Assembly (NCBI GenBank): GCA_007922225.1
Contig: ML679974.1
Coordinates: forward strand, 1,973,105-2,037,104
Origin: Emydura subglobosa
Taxonomy: Eukaryota; Chordata; Testudines; Chelidae
DNA length: 64,000 nt
Direction: 5' to 3'
Below, one piece after another: positions 1 to 13,000 of this stretch (positions are counted from its first letter, which is position 1; every line of letters starts with the position of its first letter). A program made the translations under genes and the position numbers. A model generated the notes under the pieces. That model saw only the letters and a program-made list of their open reading frames with translations. It made no database searches and was not told the DNA's origin.

Positions 1-1974
1 CAGCGTCAGAAGGTTGGTTAGTGCCCTTTATCTGGAGGGGAAAATAGACAATCTGTTTTCTGTTAGCATGCTATATAACATGTTTATTAAAATGTATTCT
101 GCCATTTAATTTGATGAAAGTTGTCTAGCAATACCTGTGGAGTACAAATCAGGGTAACTATATGCAAGCTGTTTGGGGAAAGGAAGTAATCGTCAGCTAA
201 GCCAGTGAAACTTCTGCTCTTTTAGATGAATAATGTTGATTTCAAAACCATGGTTCATTGTTATGCTACAAGTGTGCAAGGTGTAGGTGAAATGTCCGCT
301 TTGGCAAACTTCATTACTTTAACAATTAATAGGGAATTGACAAGCTCTTTAAACAGAATAAGGAGCAAAGTTATCCAAATGAATCTTAGCCTGCGTCAGG
401 CTTATTAAAGAGGCAGTATCAGGTGAACATAGTATGATTTTTGGTTTTTTTAAACAATAAAAACACCAGAGATCAATTTTTAAAATTATTTTATTTGAAA
501 TTTAAAATTTTTTCACTACAAGCAGGTGCGTTGTCCTGATTTTTATATGTTCCCCTGCAGTGATGTAACTCAGATATTTCAATTTTTGCCTGTTCTGAAG
601 TGCCACATAGTAAAACTGATTTGAAATGAGCTATAAGCAAATGTTACACTGACTAGACTATGTTCAGTGCCTGAACTGATGATGATGCAAAAAGTTAGAG
701 TTGCTTAAAATTTTTTAGGCTTAATAATCTAAAGTATTAAAAGATGTCCTTGCCTGTTATTTATTACCAACAAATATTTTTAACTTGGCAGCTTCTCCTT
801 AAATTTAATTTAACTCAAGATGGCTCAAATCAATATTTTGCTACTTTCTTTTCCCCCTCCTAATGGAAAGTAAATTCTCATAGGTAGAAGTCACAAGAAT
901 TCTTGAGTCCTATTCAAATGGTGAGAGTGTTCAATTAATTATTGTACATTTTATTCAGATTCTTCATATATTACATTTTGATTAAATGGATTAATGCGAT
1001 AGACCCAATTTGCTGAATTGGGGCCAATAGCATTTTTCATCTTGAAATACAAAGTGTTTTGCTGATTGTAAGCTACAGGAATCGTATTGAAATGCAGCCA
1101 TCTGTAAGGTGAAATGTGACAACCATTAAGCTGTAATAAATTACACAACACCTCTTCAAGGACAAGGGAAGAATAACTGCTATAGTCAAGCATGTGAGGG
1201 GAAGTCTAGGAAGGCAAAATCTGATTACCCACATTAGAATGTGGCCTGTATACCAGGATTAAAGCCTCCCCTTCTCTCATAATAAATTCTGCTGAAAGAG
1301 GTAGTTCTGTATGCCATTGGTATCTGCTAATCATTCATCAACATCCCTGTGCATTTCAGATGATTCCTTACTGCCAAAAGGGCATAGAAAGCTGAGCCTC
1401 TTCAGTTGCTGGCCCAGTCATTTTAATTTTTCATGCAGAGTTTCAGTGGAAAATCTTCTTTGTCTGGAGCAACCTCTTCTGCTTGTGTAGACAGAACATT
1501 CTCTTTGAGTTCAGTTTTAAGAAAGATAAAGGAAGGAAAGTAGCCCAAATGACAAGCAAATAAGAGGAAGCAGATAAAAATAATTCTGTTAATGGAATGG
1601 AAAATGTGGCAGAACTAATGAATTACAAAAATCTATTCAGTTCTACCCAGTCAGTTAACTGAAAGCATGACAATTTGCAGGCTATCCACATTGAGTGCAT
1701 GGTTTTAGTATCTAAGATTTCTTCATTTATTCTTCTTTATACTGTTTAATAGTGGAAGCTAAACCTAGAAAAGCCTCTAGTCCATGCCATGGCAAGTGCA
1801 GGATTATTTCTTGTACTATATTTTTTTCTAGTACTTCTCAGATGTTGTAGTTGACAGAGCTTCCTTTGCTTCCCTTTGACTATTTTACAGAGGAATAGAT
1901 CTCACTCAGGAATGTCTTCTGAGAGTCCAAAAAAAAAAAAAATGCTTGTCTTAATTTCATTCTGTTCTACTTGT

Positions 1975-2560
1975 ACCCTCTTGATGCATACTAAATAATT
2001 CTATCCCTTCTTGACAGTCAGTCTCCAAACACAGTTGACACAATTGTCTCCCCTTAGACAAGCTGTGCATAGTTTTTTAATCTTTTTTCATCATCATTCC
2101 TTTCGCCTCCTTTATCAGTTTTATTATTTTCTAAACCCCATCTCTCTCTGTTGCTGAAATGCCCAGAACTGAATACAGTATTCTAGGTGTGGTCTTGTCA
2201 AACCCTTATAAACCCTTATTGGCTCCATGACATGTTTCTGCATATTCAGCCCAGAATTACAGCTTTTGTGCTGCCTCATGCCATAATAAAATCCCTGCTA
2301 GTTTGCTGTCCACTACCATCCACAAGTATCTCTTGGCATTGCTGCTTTCCAGGTGCCCCTCTTCCATTCAGTACTTATGGGCTTGTGTTTCTTTTTGCCC
2401 ATTGTGCTGTGTCACCCTTCTCTGGGTTGAATCTCGTCATGGAATGGACAGGTACACTTTTTGCATCCCTTCATATTTCCCTGTCCTCACTAGTATCAGG
2501 CATTCAATTTCTTTGCTGTTCAGGACATTATCCCATCCTGTTGTCTTATAGTACTGTTCC
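1975..2560 (-). mobile_element. Old CR1/L3-like LINE fragment, antisense
   Basis: The + strand has cccagaactgaatacag at about 2161, followed by tattctaggtgtggtc. This is the antisense of the conserved CR1/L3 reverse transcriptase stretch LEYCVQFW. Flanking pieces (ttgctgctttccagg, gggttgaatctcgtcat) resemble other antisense CR1 sequence. Stops and indels show it is a decayed fossil. Boundaries are approximate. Confidence 0.55.
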
Positions 2561-4007
2561 AGCTAGCTTTCTAAGTTGGGGTGTCAGATTCTCCAGGGTT
2601 GCTGTGGCAGGAGAGAAGACTTGTGGCTGCTAGGAGCTATGTCTCAACTCCAAAGTCAGTCCCTACTTATATCCTGATGGAAACCCCTCCTCATCCTCCT
2701 TCACCAAGTCTGCTTTGAATTGCCCCAGCTGCTGGGTCCCATCCTCTACCTTTCTCATGGAAGCAGTAGGGTGGTGCAGAAAAGCAGCAGTTGTTGGGAG
2801 AGGGAGTTTCTGGCACAGAGGTGCCTCCTATATGGTTGTACGAAAGCTGTGCTGCTCCATACCTTGCTCGTGGCCTCATGAGACAGGAATCTGGAAAAGC
2901 CCAAATTCTGTGGCAGAATAAAATGTGCACAGTTGAATGTAGGACATGCAGTGGCAATGCACCATGGCTCCTTAAGGAACAGGCGGAAGCCTAGGGTGTC
3001 ACTCACAAAGGCTTCAAGTACTGGTTCCAGCACAGGTAACGCTGACTGGACACCACTGCATTGAAGAATTTTGTTTAAAAAACACACAAATTACATAGGC
3101 TTTACAGACAGAATCTAAGAGCTTTTCACACTTTGGACAGCTTTGACAGTGCCCCTTTGCTAATGTTAATCACCTACAGACAGCAATGATCTGATTGGGG
3201 CTCTTTTGCCATCAAGGCTATGCACCAGAGTTTCCCAAGCTGGGAGCATCACCACACTAGATTTGAAGGATGGGAGAGGAACTGGCGTAGCAGATACAGG
3301 TCTGTGACTCTAGATCCATCTGCTTGTCTCCTCACTCACAACAGCAGTGTGCTCCCACATGTGCTGATGAAACGCTAGGGAGCAATTTGATTGTCTTTCC
3401 TTTCCTCTTTCTTTGCTTTCTTCTTGCTCCCACACAGGTCCTTAGTGCAGCCACCCTTCAAAGCAGCTCATATACAAAGATCCCAGCATGGGCAATAGGC
3501 TGTTGGCTCCAGCTTCGCTTCCCTTCTCTGCTCCTGCAGCATTTGACAGCTTTACAAAACCTTTACATGAGACCATGTCCACAAGCACCCAGTATACACT
3601 CACACCTAGCTACGTGCAGCCTTTGGGGACCTAATTCAAAGCCTAAGTCTCTGGGAGTTTCCCACTGATTTCAGTCAGTTTTCGTTCAGGCCTTTGATGA
3701 GCAAGGCACAAGGGGGAGGAAAATAAGAGAGCAAATAATACACAAGAGAAGGCTGACTGACCAGGAGCGGGGAGAGGCAAGTGGACAGGAAAAAGACAGC
3801 TAAGGCTTTCACTTCATGTGCTGATGTGACTCCTAGCACAGTGTAGCTCCACTCTGGTTGTCCTCTGAGCACTGCCACAATATAAATGTTAACAGCAGCT
3901 GTGCCAGACGATGACCCAGAAGGGTGAATCCATTGCAGCAATGGACTCCAGCAGTAAAGGCGGGGAATCACTGCAGTGCACTACATTGAAATGATCTTGA
4001 GCACCAT

Positions 4008-4150
4008 GCCTCACCTTTCTTTGCCTATGTTGCAGTAAAATGGGATCATACTTCCCTTCCTCACAAGGATGTGCTGAGGGCTAGTTAATGTTCATAAATC
4101 TCTCTGGGGTCCTTGGATGGAAGGTGATAGAGAAGTACAAAGTATTGCTA
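4008..4150 (+). repeat. MIR-like SINE, 3' part
   Basis: Contains the typical MIR tail order: tgcagtaaaatgggatcat, then cctcacaaggatgtgctgag, then a stretch like aatgttcataaa and a gtccttggatggaaggtg-type end. The tRNA-derived head is missing or too diverged to see. Confidence 0.5.
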
Positions 4151-4420
4151 CTTTGTCCTGGAACTCCTGTTAACTGATGAAGTTCATGCTGCAATGGACC
4201 AGTATCTTATGTTCATCCGCCAGGAATAACCCGGTGGAAACCCCAAACTAGAAATTCACAGGAAAGCTCAAACCTCTATTATTCATCCTTCCCAAATGTT
4301 GAAAAGAAATTCTGCCTTTTTCAGTTTGATCTCATGCTGAAAATTGGTCTCAGAATAGAATAGACGGATGGGACTAAGAACAAAGGGTGAGCATAATCCA
4401 CACTTTTAAGCACTGTCTTT

Positions 4421-4436
4421 CCCCCCCCCCCCCCCC
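4421..4436. repeat. Poly-C tract, 16 C
   Basis: An uninterrupted run of sixteen C between ctttand gaat in intron 1 or the upstream flank. Homopolymer length is unreliable in most assemblies. Confidence 0.9.
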
Positions 4437-5130
4437 GAATTGATATTTTAAATACAAAAAGCAGAAATAGATTTCAGAAGGAAAAAACATATTTTTTCAG
4501 GCTGAACCTTTCCTGAGAAGCTTTTACTTGTTTTTGCCATGCTTTCGAAAGGAACTCCTTTCTTTTAAAAGTTGAAATGTGTGGTTCCAAAATATCCAGA
4601 TTAATATTCAACTAGGATCTAGAGCTATCTGGATCAGAGCTGTTGTTGTTCTAGCTAGCACTGGTGGTATATTTGTAAACATGTTTGCCTTGTGTAGGCA
4701 AAAGTTTTTTGCTTCCATTCCATGGGGGAGAGAATAACTTTGTTGGCAGGGTATCTGGCTTAGGTGTTTCAAAATATTTTTAATGCAATTTATTGTTGAG
4801 TGAACTTGCCTGTAAATATTTAATTTCATAATACTCTCTGACTTATGGGGGTGGGGGTCATTTGTTTTTTCTGGAACACTGATAATCTTTATTATTGTTT
4901 ATTAACACTGCTGTGCAAAGTGGTAGCTGCACACAGTGCTTTACTATGGAGAGGTAAAATGACTGTCCCTGGCAAATGTAACAAACCCAGTTGCCTTAGA
5001 CCACAGCTGTAATTACTAGATAACTCATGCATGTGTGTCCTCCCTGAGGCCTAGAACTCTGATCATTCACCTCTAGCTCGTGTGGCAGAGACTTGCATTT
5101 TCAAAGGAGATCTTCTGGTGCTAACAGTGA

Positions 5131-5446
5131 CAGTAGAACCTCAGAATTACAAACACCAGAGTTACCAACTGACCAGTCAACCACACACCTCATTTGGAAC
5201 CAGAAGTACACAATCAGGCAGCCGCAGACGGGGGGGAAAAGGCAAATACAGTACAGTCCTGTGTGAAACGTAAACTGCTAAAAAAAAATAAAGGGAAATC
5301 AGCATTTTTCTTCCGCATCGTAGTGTTTCAAAGCTGTATTAAGTTAATGTTCAGTTCTAAGCTTTTGAAAGAACAACCGTAACGTTTTGTTCAGAGTTAC
5401 GAACTAGCTCCACTCCCGAGGTGTGCGTAACTCTGAGGTTTTACTG
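5131..5446. mobile_element. TIR DNA element (MITE), probably pogo/Tigger-like
   Basis: The left end cagtagaacctcagaatta and the right end (reverse complement cagtaaaacctcagagtta) form imperfect inverted repeats of about 27 bases. The element is 316 bases, has no transposase, and TA follows the right end at 5447-5448, as expected for Tc1/mariner-pogo target duplication. The left flank reads GA instead of TA, so one target copy has decayed. It lies about 540 bases upstream of the first TBC1D24 acceptor. Confidence 0.75.
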
Positions 5447-5983
5447 TAGTTTCTTTGGCCACTAGAGGGCGATTTAATCATATACGTGTATGTATGAAAA
5501 CTCTCAAACTCACAGGACAGTGCATTACACTGGAAGCTTATAGTCGAGGTAACTTTCACCTTCCGCTAAGATCAAAGTGGAGAGGCTGGTAGTGGACAAT
5601 ACCTCACAATGGCTGCCTCTGAATCAATAGGCTGGTAGCATCATCTTCATTACAGAGTTAATGCAGCCATCATTTGAGCTTGTGCAAGTGTGCAGAGAAG
5701 TCTCTAGCCAGAACAGCTCTACTAGGGAAACTGCACATTGGAATGTGCTTAGAATCTACATTTGGGCTGATTTTGAGTGTACTAGTTAAACATGAATTAA
5801 CAACATGCTGTGCTGTGAAAATGGAATTAAAATATTCTAAACAAAAATCTGCATCTGGGAAGTTGCTTGCGGTGGAGAGCACCTTCACAGCAACACAGGG
5901 CAACCTGAATTTCTTTGCCCTGAAAAGGATGGGAAATGGGCTGTTATGAGAAACTTCTAAAAATTCTTTTATTTCTCTTCCAG

Positions 5984-6059
5984 GAAGAAGTATGAATCCC
6001 ATAATGCCTAGATAAGGTCTTTACTCTTGTGTCTTTCTGCAAAAACAGTTCCTGCAGCT
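5984..6059 (+). other. TBC1D24: Probable 5' UTR part of TBC1D24 exon 2, with a short upstream ORF
   Basis: A strong acceptor (pyrimidine tract ending tatttctcttccag) ends at 5983, 76 bases before the start codon. If used, the leader contains an ATG at 5992 that opens a 7-codon ORF and stops at 6013-6015, well before the main ATG at 6060. Weaker alternative acceptors end at 6048 (gcaaaaacag) and 6057 (cctgcag) and would remove this uORF. Which acceptor is used cannot be decided from sequence alone. Confidence 0.55.
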
Positions 6060-7018
6060 ATGGATGAATATAGCCGTTTTGTGGATTGGGACAAGATGGA
6101 TGCCACCATCCAGAACCAGGACTCAAAGGAGCTAATCTGCTCAGATTTCCAGGAGTTCAAACAGCTCGCCCGGCAGGGCTATTGGGCCAAGTATCACTCT
6201 TTGAGAGCCAAAGTATACCAGAAGCTAATTGGCAACATCCCATGCCGCACAGTGACTCCAGATGCAAACGTGTACCGGGACATTGTCATGAAGATCATTG
6301 GCAAGCGCAACACTGGCACTCTCCCATTGCCAGAGTTTGTGGATAACAGTCTGGTTCCCAATTACTGCTTGAATGCCGAGGGCATCGGGGCAGTCAGGAA
6401 GATAATCTGCTGCATTGCAAATCAGTTCCCTGACATATCTTTCTGTCCGGCGCTGCCTTCTGTGGTGGCTCTACTCCTCCACTACAGCAGAGATGAGGCG
6501 GAGTGCTTTGAGAAGGTTTGTCGCATTCTTGCTTGCAATGACCCCTCCAAGCGGCTACTTGATCAGACGTTCCTGGCATTTGAGTCCTCCTGCATGACCT
6601 TTGGTGACCTGGTTAACAAATACTGCCAGGCAGCACACAAGCTGATGGTGGCAGTGTCTGAGGATGTGCTGGAGGTGTACTCTGATTGGCAGCGGTGGCT
6701 CTTCGGAGAGCTGCCCTTGGTCTACATTGCTCGGGTCTTTGATGTGTTTCTGGTGGAAGGCTACAAGGTGCTCTACCGGGTTGCACTAGCCCTTCTCAAA
6801 GTCTTCCACAAAGTGAGAGGCGGGCAGCCCATGGAATCAGACAACGTGCAGCAGGATATTCGAGCTTTTATTAGGGACATTGCCAAGTCTGTGTCTCCTG
6901 AGAAGCTGCTGGAGAAAGCCTTTGCCATACGGCTTTTTTCCCGGAAGGAGATCCAGCTTCTGCATATGGCCAATGAGAAAGCCCTTCAGCAGAAAGGCAT
7001 CACGGTCAAACAGAAGAG
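6060..7018 (+). CDS. TBC1D24: TBC1D24 first coding exon (TBC domain)
   Basis: Encodes residues 1-319 plus two bases of codon 320. It starts [17 protein letters not shown], and the donor is GAG|gtgaga at 7019. It contains essentially the whole TBC-like domain, with signatures KQLARQGYW (34-42), [20 protein letters not shown] (121-140), CRILACNDP and [13 protein letters not shown] single very large exon carrying this domain is the usual TBC1D24 gene structure. Reading is open upstream to 6027 but without an ATG, so 6060 is the start. Confidence 0.97.
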
Positions 7019-10000
7019 GTGAGACCCACAGATGCTGTATTTACTTAGCCTGAGAGACCTACTATTAGCCCTGCCCGCTGGCCTCTAGAGCAATAAGACC
7101 AACAGGCTCTTTCTCTCTAGCAAGGGGGGCAGCCAACTCTGCATGGTCGGTTAAGAGAGTGAAGGCTTTGATAGCAGCACATTGTTACCTTTATTCCTGA
7201 GGAGTCATTCTCCATAGGGACCTGCCTACATTTGTAAACCTGGCAGCTGTCTTTTCACTGAATTGTCTGAATGTTGCTGAAGTTATAACAAGATGCATAA
7301 TCTCAATGTTATGCCACTATTGAAATGAAGCAATATTTGATGGTTTGCTCTTACAGTAGCAAACTTGTAACTATTGACATAGTCCAATGTTCACTATAAG
7401 TATTAAGACATGTGCAAGTTTTCCTGGCTTTTGTAAGTTAAAATGCAGTGAACCAAAAAAATCAGTTTGAGGACAAAGCTATATTGGGAGAGATAGCACC
7501 TAAACAACTGTGAAAATTAGGTTTTTGCATGTGATTTTTTTAATATAAACAGTGATTTCATTGTCTGTTTAAACTTGTAGCATTGAACATCAATATCTTG
7601 CAACAGAAGCAAACAGTATCTCAAAGTGGAAACGTTCTGCTTAATAGTATAGGGGAGCCATTTTTAGTTTTTCTTTCTGTCAGTAGAGTTGAGAGTAATT
7701 AAACCATAATGGAACTTTATTTACAAGTGACATTTTAAACAGAGTTTTACAATCAAAAAGAATCTTATAAAAATCCAAGGATGCTTTGTAAGATTCACAG
7801 TGATAGACAAGTGCACATCTGATTAAAAATGAGTGATTCTGAATAAACCAGTCACAAGCAGAATAACTATAGGCTGGGATAAAAGATGAACCTATAGAGC
7901 ATGCTTTCTCATCAGATATGGGGAAAGAGGCAACCAGGAAACTTGCAAACTGATTAGATAGCTCTCTGACCAGGGTAGACTAGATAACACACTGCTTCAA
8001 AATGGTGAAGAAAATATAGCACGGTAACAGCTTACTTATCTGAGAAAGCTCTTCATGCATATACAACAGGTGCAATAAAGAAATCCTGGGAGTACAGCTC
8101 CATGCCTGATTTTTCTAGGCAGCTATATCAATGTTTTATTTATTTATCTTAAACCCAACAAGATTAGACTTGCAGATGATAAGTGATGTATGAAATAGAA
8201 GTGTATTTAGATAAACTTTTTAAGCAGATCCTGGAATTCTACAATCACAGTAACATTTTTCTCCCAAGGCCAACTGTTAGATAGGAGGAAATCTCTCTTA
8301 AATGCTGTTTTTCCCAAATCTGAAGGTTTGGAGACTTCAGCGATAGCTTAACTACCCCTTCTGTCCTTCACAAGAAAACCTGTCCATAATATCTGGAGCT
8401 GATGGTCTTCCATGCTCTTCCTCTGAATTGTGAGATCACGCGGTACAAATAACTAATGTATCTTTTCGCAGCCACTTATGCAGAACAATGATGAGTTTGA
8501 ATCAGTACCCTTGAAGGACCTGTATTTGCAATTACTGGAACATATGCTTAGTCATAGATTGGCCTATGAAATAACATCAGCCTTGATGGTGCTCTTATCT
8601 GCAGCTGTTCATCTCTTCATAAGGCAGATGTTCCTCTCTAGCTGATTGTTCTCTGAATCCTACATCCTGTTAACACCCCTTCTTTGTTCCTCCTGCAGAC
8701 TTTGATCAGTGGCATCTTCACGTTGTATCAGACCTCTAAAGAGTCAGCACTTTCCCCTTGTCAGGCAATCCAAGCATCCCTTTCAAGGCCTCTGTCCACT
8801 GGAGTGTTGGTCAGAAATTTTGGATAGACAAGCTTCGGTAGTAACCATGGCCTTCAGACCACTGTTGTTGTTATGCCACACTGGAAGTACTGAGTATGTG
8901 GCAGTCTGGGTATATCATTTGTTTCCTCGTGAAGTGGAGAAGGGCAAAAGAGATACGACATCCTGTGTGTATGTTCTTCAGAGAGAGAGCTCATTAGGGA
9001 GCGAAGAAGCCAGGAGGTACTACTGGGCTCAGGAGTGACTTGTCAGTTGCCATGCCCAGAGCAACAAAGGTGCAGTTTTAGATTTCTCCAAGAAAGGTGC
9101 AGTACTTTCATTGCCGGGTGAGAGGAGCAAGCAGAGTCACTATCTAATGAAAAGCTTTCACCCTTTTGGTGCCATTTGCTGGAACATACCATAGCCTCTG
9201 ATGATCTTTGGGTGAAAGACTGTGGAGTAGGTTTGCCTCAGGACATTAGGTCAGCAAAGGCAGGTGCAACAGAAGCCTTCTCTCCAGTCTTCCAGAGAGA
9301 AGCCTCTCTCCAGCTCAGATTCCCTTATCCAAACTTGTTTGATAGTGAGTGAGCCACACAGCAGATATGAACGGGTCCCCAGACATCCTGGTAGATCTGA
9401 TCACACATCAGGAAGGAAACAGACTGAGGGTTGAAGAGAAAAAAGGAGAACTGACGCTAAACGAGGAACGTTGTTAACCTGTCCTCCACCTTTCTTTTTT
9501 GGGTAGTGTTTGATTCAAACCTTATTCTGTGTTTCCCCCTAGGCTCCTTCCATGCACTTTGCTGAGGATGTAGGAAATCATTGATCTCTTTTCCTGTCTT
9601 TTTTTTTATGTCTTTCTCCTCGTGCGTTCTCCTTCTGTCAATTCCGTATCCACTGCACCCCTCCTGTTTGCAGTGTTTCATCTCCTAAAAGGTAGGTTAA
9701 AAGACTTTTAATGTGTTTATGCTTTGCTCATTTCTTCTGTCTTTGCTTGGCTGAGTAAAGGTTGTGTTGTCCTTGCTGTGCTGGGGCAGCAACAGCAGTA
9801 CTGATTGCAGCAACAAACAGCAATGTAAATAGTTTCTGAATATGCCCTTACGAAGCTAGTTCAAAGTACATATGAAGGTTTCCAAATGAGGATTCATGGG
9901 ACCATCCTACTGACCTAGCATTAGTGTTCTACACAGCCACACAGAAGGCCTAGATGTCATTCATAAATGTAGGTCGTCATCTTGGGGTGGATATTCTACT

Positions 10001-13000
10001 GTTGGTGATTGGACTCCTTAGACCTTGTCTGCACTGGGAAAAAATGCCCCGTGTTAGAAAATATGCCAACTAAATGTGTTTGTACAGCACCTAGCACAGT
10101 GGGTTCTGAATCGTGACCAGGGCTCGTAGACACTACTGCACTATAAATAATAAACCTAAATTAATTGTCATAATTAACATGATAAACCTGATTTTGTTCT
10201 TACTATAATCATAGACAGTCCTGTTTAAAAACATGTTATCTGGTCATGGTTAATCCTGGCAGGGAAAACATTTTAAAATGTGACTTGTCTGTTCCTGCAT
10301 GAGGTGCTAAGTCATGTTTCATATGTTAATTAGAACGTTTGTTAAAAACCATGTTAACATGATGAGACTTCCATGATGACTGCATGTGGGCATAGCGTTA
10401 ATGGATTGTGAAGGCAATCATTGTCATTCTTGGTCTGAAGGATATTGGCCTCATGGAGCATTAAGGGAGAGATATGACCATTAAAGCACAAGAGAGATTG
10501 AGTGGTTCAGCCTGATGTGTAGGGGACCCAGGAGAGAAAAGGAAATAATGGCTTGTGAGCACTTTGGACCTTTCAGAACCAGAAATAGGAGTAGTTCTGG
10601 ATTTCACCCTCTTCCAGAGGTTCTGCTGGCATCACTACAGGAGTGACATTTTCATAGGTGGAATATCACTGTTTTAACACACACCACTTTCAGATTTCTA
10701 AAAGTGAACCAAAGCCTGATCCTATGTTGAGAAACCACCCAGCTTGCAGTTAAAGAAGTTCCATGTGAGCCCAAGGGCTCCCCTCTCCCTGCAATCAAAG
10801 CTGGATCAGGGCTTCAGTTCTCTGTGTGCAAGGCTGTATGTAATGTGTAACAAGCAGCATGTATGTGGATGAAAGTGCAGCAATGAGACAAGTTCTGGAA
10901 GATTTTGAAAAAGTCATGGATTTAAAAATGTGCACAGGTTTTGGGTCTGAAATCTTCCAGGACAAGATCTTGAGAAATAGAAAAGGTGATTCAGTGCCTA
11001 CTTATCTTGAATCATTATGGTCTTTAGTGGCCTTGGAATACATATAAAGAGGATGTGCACTGGCTGTTGCTGATCTATGAAAGTTAGCTTGATCTTCCTG
11101 CGCTTTGATGGATTTGAAGTGCTTCAGCTTTAGTGTTGAGTCTGTGAGAGAACCCCCATTCACACCAAAACAGGAAATAAGCAAACATATTTGTCAACAT
11201 TTGAATATGCTACACTCTCTGTATGATAGTTAAGAAGTACGAGTCCCTACTTCCATGCATGTGATATATTTTAAACACTTTAAGTAGAAAATTGCAAAGC
11301 AGATTCCAGTAAACAAACTAATGTGAAGGATAAAAAGAACGCTAAGCTAATGAAGGATAGAAATCTTCAATTGATAAATGCCTGCAGCTTTGCAATGTGA
11401 GCTCCAGCTAATGCCCAATGCAATTGCCTGGCTAATCCATCTTCAATAGACTTTCTCAATAAACTACTGTTTCTTCCTAGATAACAACAAGAAGAGACTT
11501 CTAGTGGTGTAGTACTAACTCATAGATTCTATTTTTTAGCAACACACGTCCCAGAGTCCCCCCACTCCTCTGCAGCCTGTCTGAACTGTTTCTTTAATTT
11601 GCCTTTACTTTGAAAGACACCTGCCCCACTCATGCAGGCATTTTAAAGTATCAGTCTTGTGATAGTAAAACACAAATTTAACTCTTCTAGCCTTCCATCC
11701 CATTGGTGCCGGTTAGTCGGTGTTGTCTACTCTAACCAGTTTCCAATCTACCTCCTTTTGTCCGAATCCTTCAGTAATGCTGCAGTCTAGTGTTTACAAC
11801 CTATCAATAAATGGAAAATGATGACGGGAAAGTGATCATCAAGAGTCAAAGATTCCATGCTTTGCATAATCTTCCTTTTAAAATCTGACATTGGCCATTT
11901 GGGGACTTTTGCAAGGATAAGGTGGATTGGTGAATATGGTGTACATGTAAACGCTACAATCTTTAAGAAAACAGCTGGAGGAAGGCAAAGAGGCTACTAC
12001 GAGTGAGAATTCAACCAGAATGCAAACAGGACACAGGATCAGACTGCAGTCTGGGTAGTTGGGTGGCTTCTCCCAGAACAGTACAGCATAACCAAGAAAA
12101 GGAACAGAGAAGATAGCAATGGCATCCTCGAACATTCACAATCCTTTGGTGGTAGGTAAGGAAGACTACATCTACATGGATAACCGTGATCATGAAAGTA
12201 GCAGTGTTTAGTGTGATGCTTCATAGTAACTCTTAGCCTATTCACCACAATTTTTCGCAAAGCATACTGCGACAAACCAATCAATAGCCTTCAATGATTT
12301 TTGAATTTTCCCCACGTATGGCAAAAGCTGTCTAATGCTTATTTGTAAGCAGGAACTTCTGCTTCCTGTGAACGGATCTGGAGGACAGATCCAATTCTCT
12401 TCCATGATGCCAACATTTTTTAATTGCAGGGAAAATAAAGTCCAAAGGTTGTGTCAGTGGACTGGGACTTGCAGAGCTCTAGATTCAGTTTCTGGCTCAA
12501 ACACAGATGTCCTTTGTGACCTTGGTCAAATCAGTCTTCCCTGTGCCTCAGTCCCCTATCTGTAGAATGGACATAATATTTCCCGTACAGGGGTATTGCA
12601 AGGAGAAAGCCCATTAATGATTGTGAGCCACTCAGAGACTGCAATGATAGGGTCTGTCTAAGTACCTTGATGGTAGGATGAGAATTCAGGGCTGCAATGC
12701 AAGTGGGGAGCCTCATTCATACTCCTATTGGAAGGTTAATGAGCTTCGTAAAACGACTTGAGCCTGAATTGATGCACGTCCAGCCTCCCTTTTAGGCGTG
12801 CTGACAGCAAGGCCACTTAGAGGTGCCCCACTTGCTATAGTAAATGACACAGGATTGGTGACATTTCTCTAGCAAGCAGTGCTTTAAGGAATGATGCAAG
12901 TGCATGACTGACAACTCAGGACTCCCAAGTAGGAATCTTCATATTGTGATGTAGCTTTTCTCACTCTGAGGAGCTCCTAGCTACACTAACATGCTCAGTG

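Larger units (their letters stand above)
1..5983 (+). other. Intron 1 or upstream flank of TBC1D24, no gene seen
   Basis: AT-rich sequence without a credible coding exon or CpG-rich promoter, so the non-coding first exon probably lies outside the window. It contains an antisense CR1/L3-like fragment (about 1975-2560), the tail of a MIR-like SINE (about 4008-4150), a poly-C tract (4421-4436) and a TIR element (5131-5446). The rest shows no structure I can name. Confidence 0.6.

Noticed and set aside
2187..2633. 148-codon open frame
   Set aside because: It overlaps an antisense CR1/L3-like fragment and encodes no recognisable protein.
6027..6059. Upstream extension of the TBC1D24 frame by 11 codons
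   Set aside because: It begins with TTG, not ATG, and crosses candidate splice acceptors; the ATG at 6060 has a good context and matches the family start.
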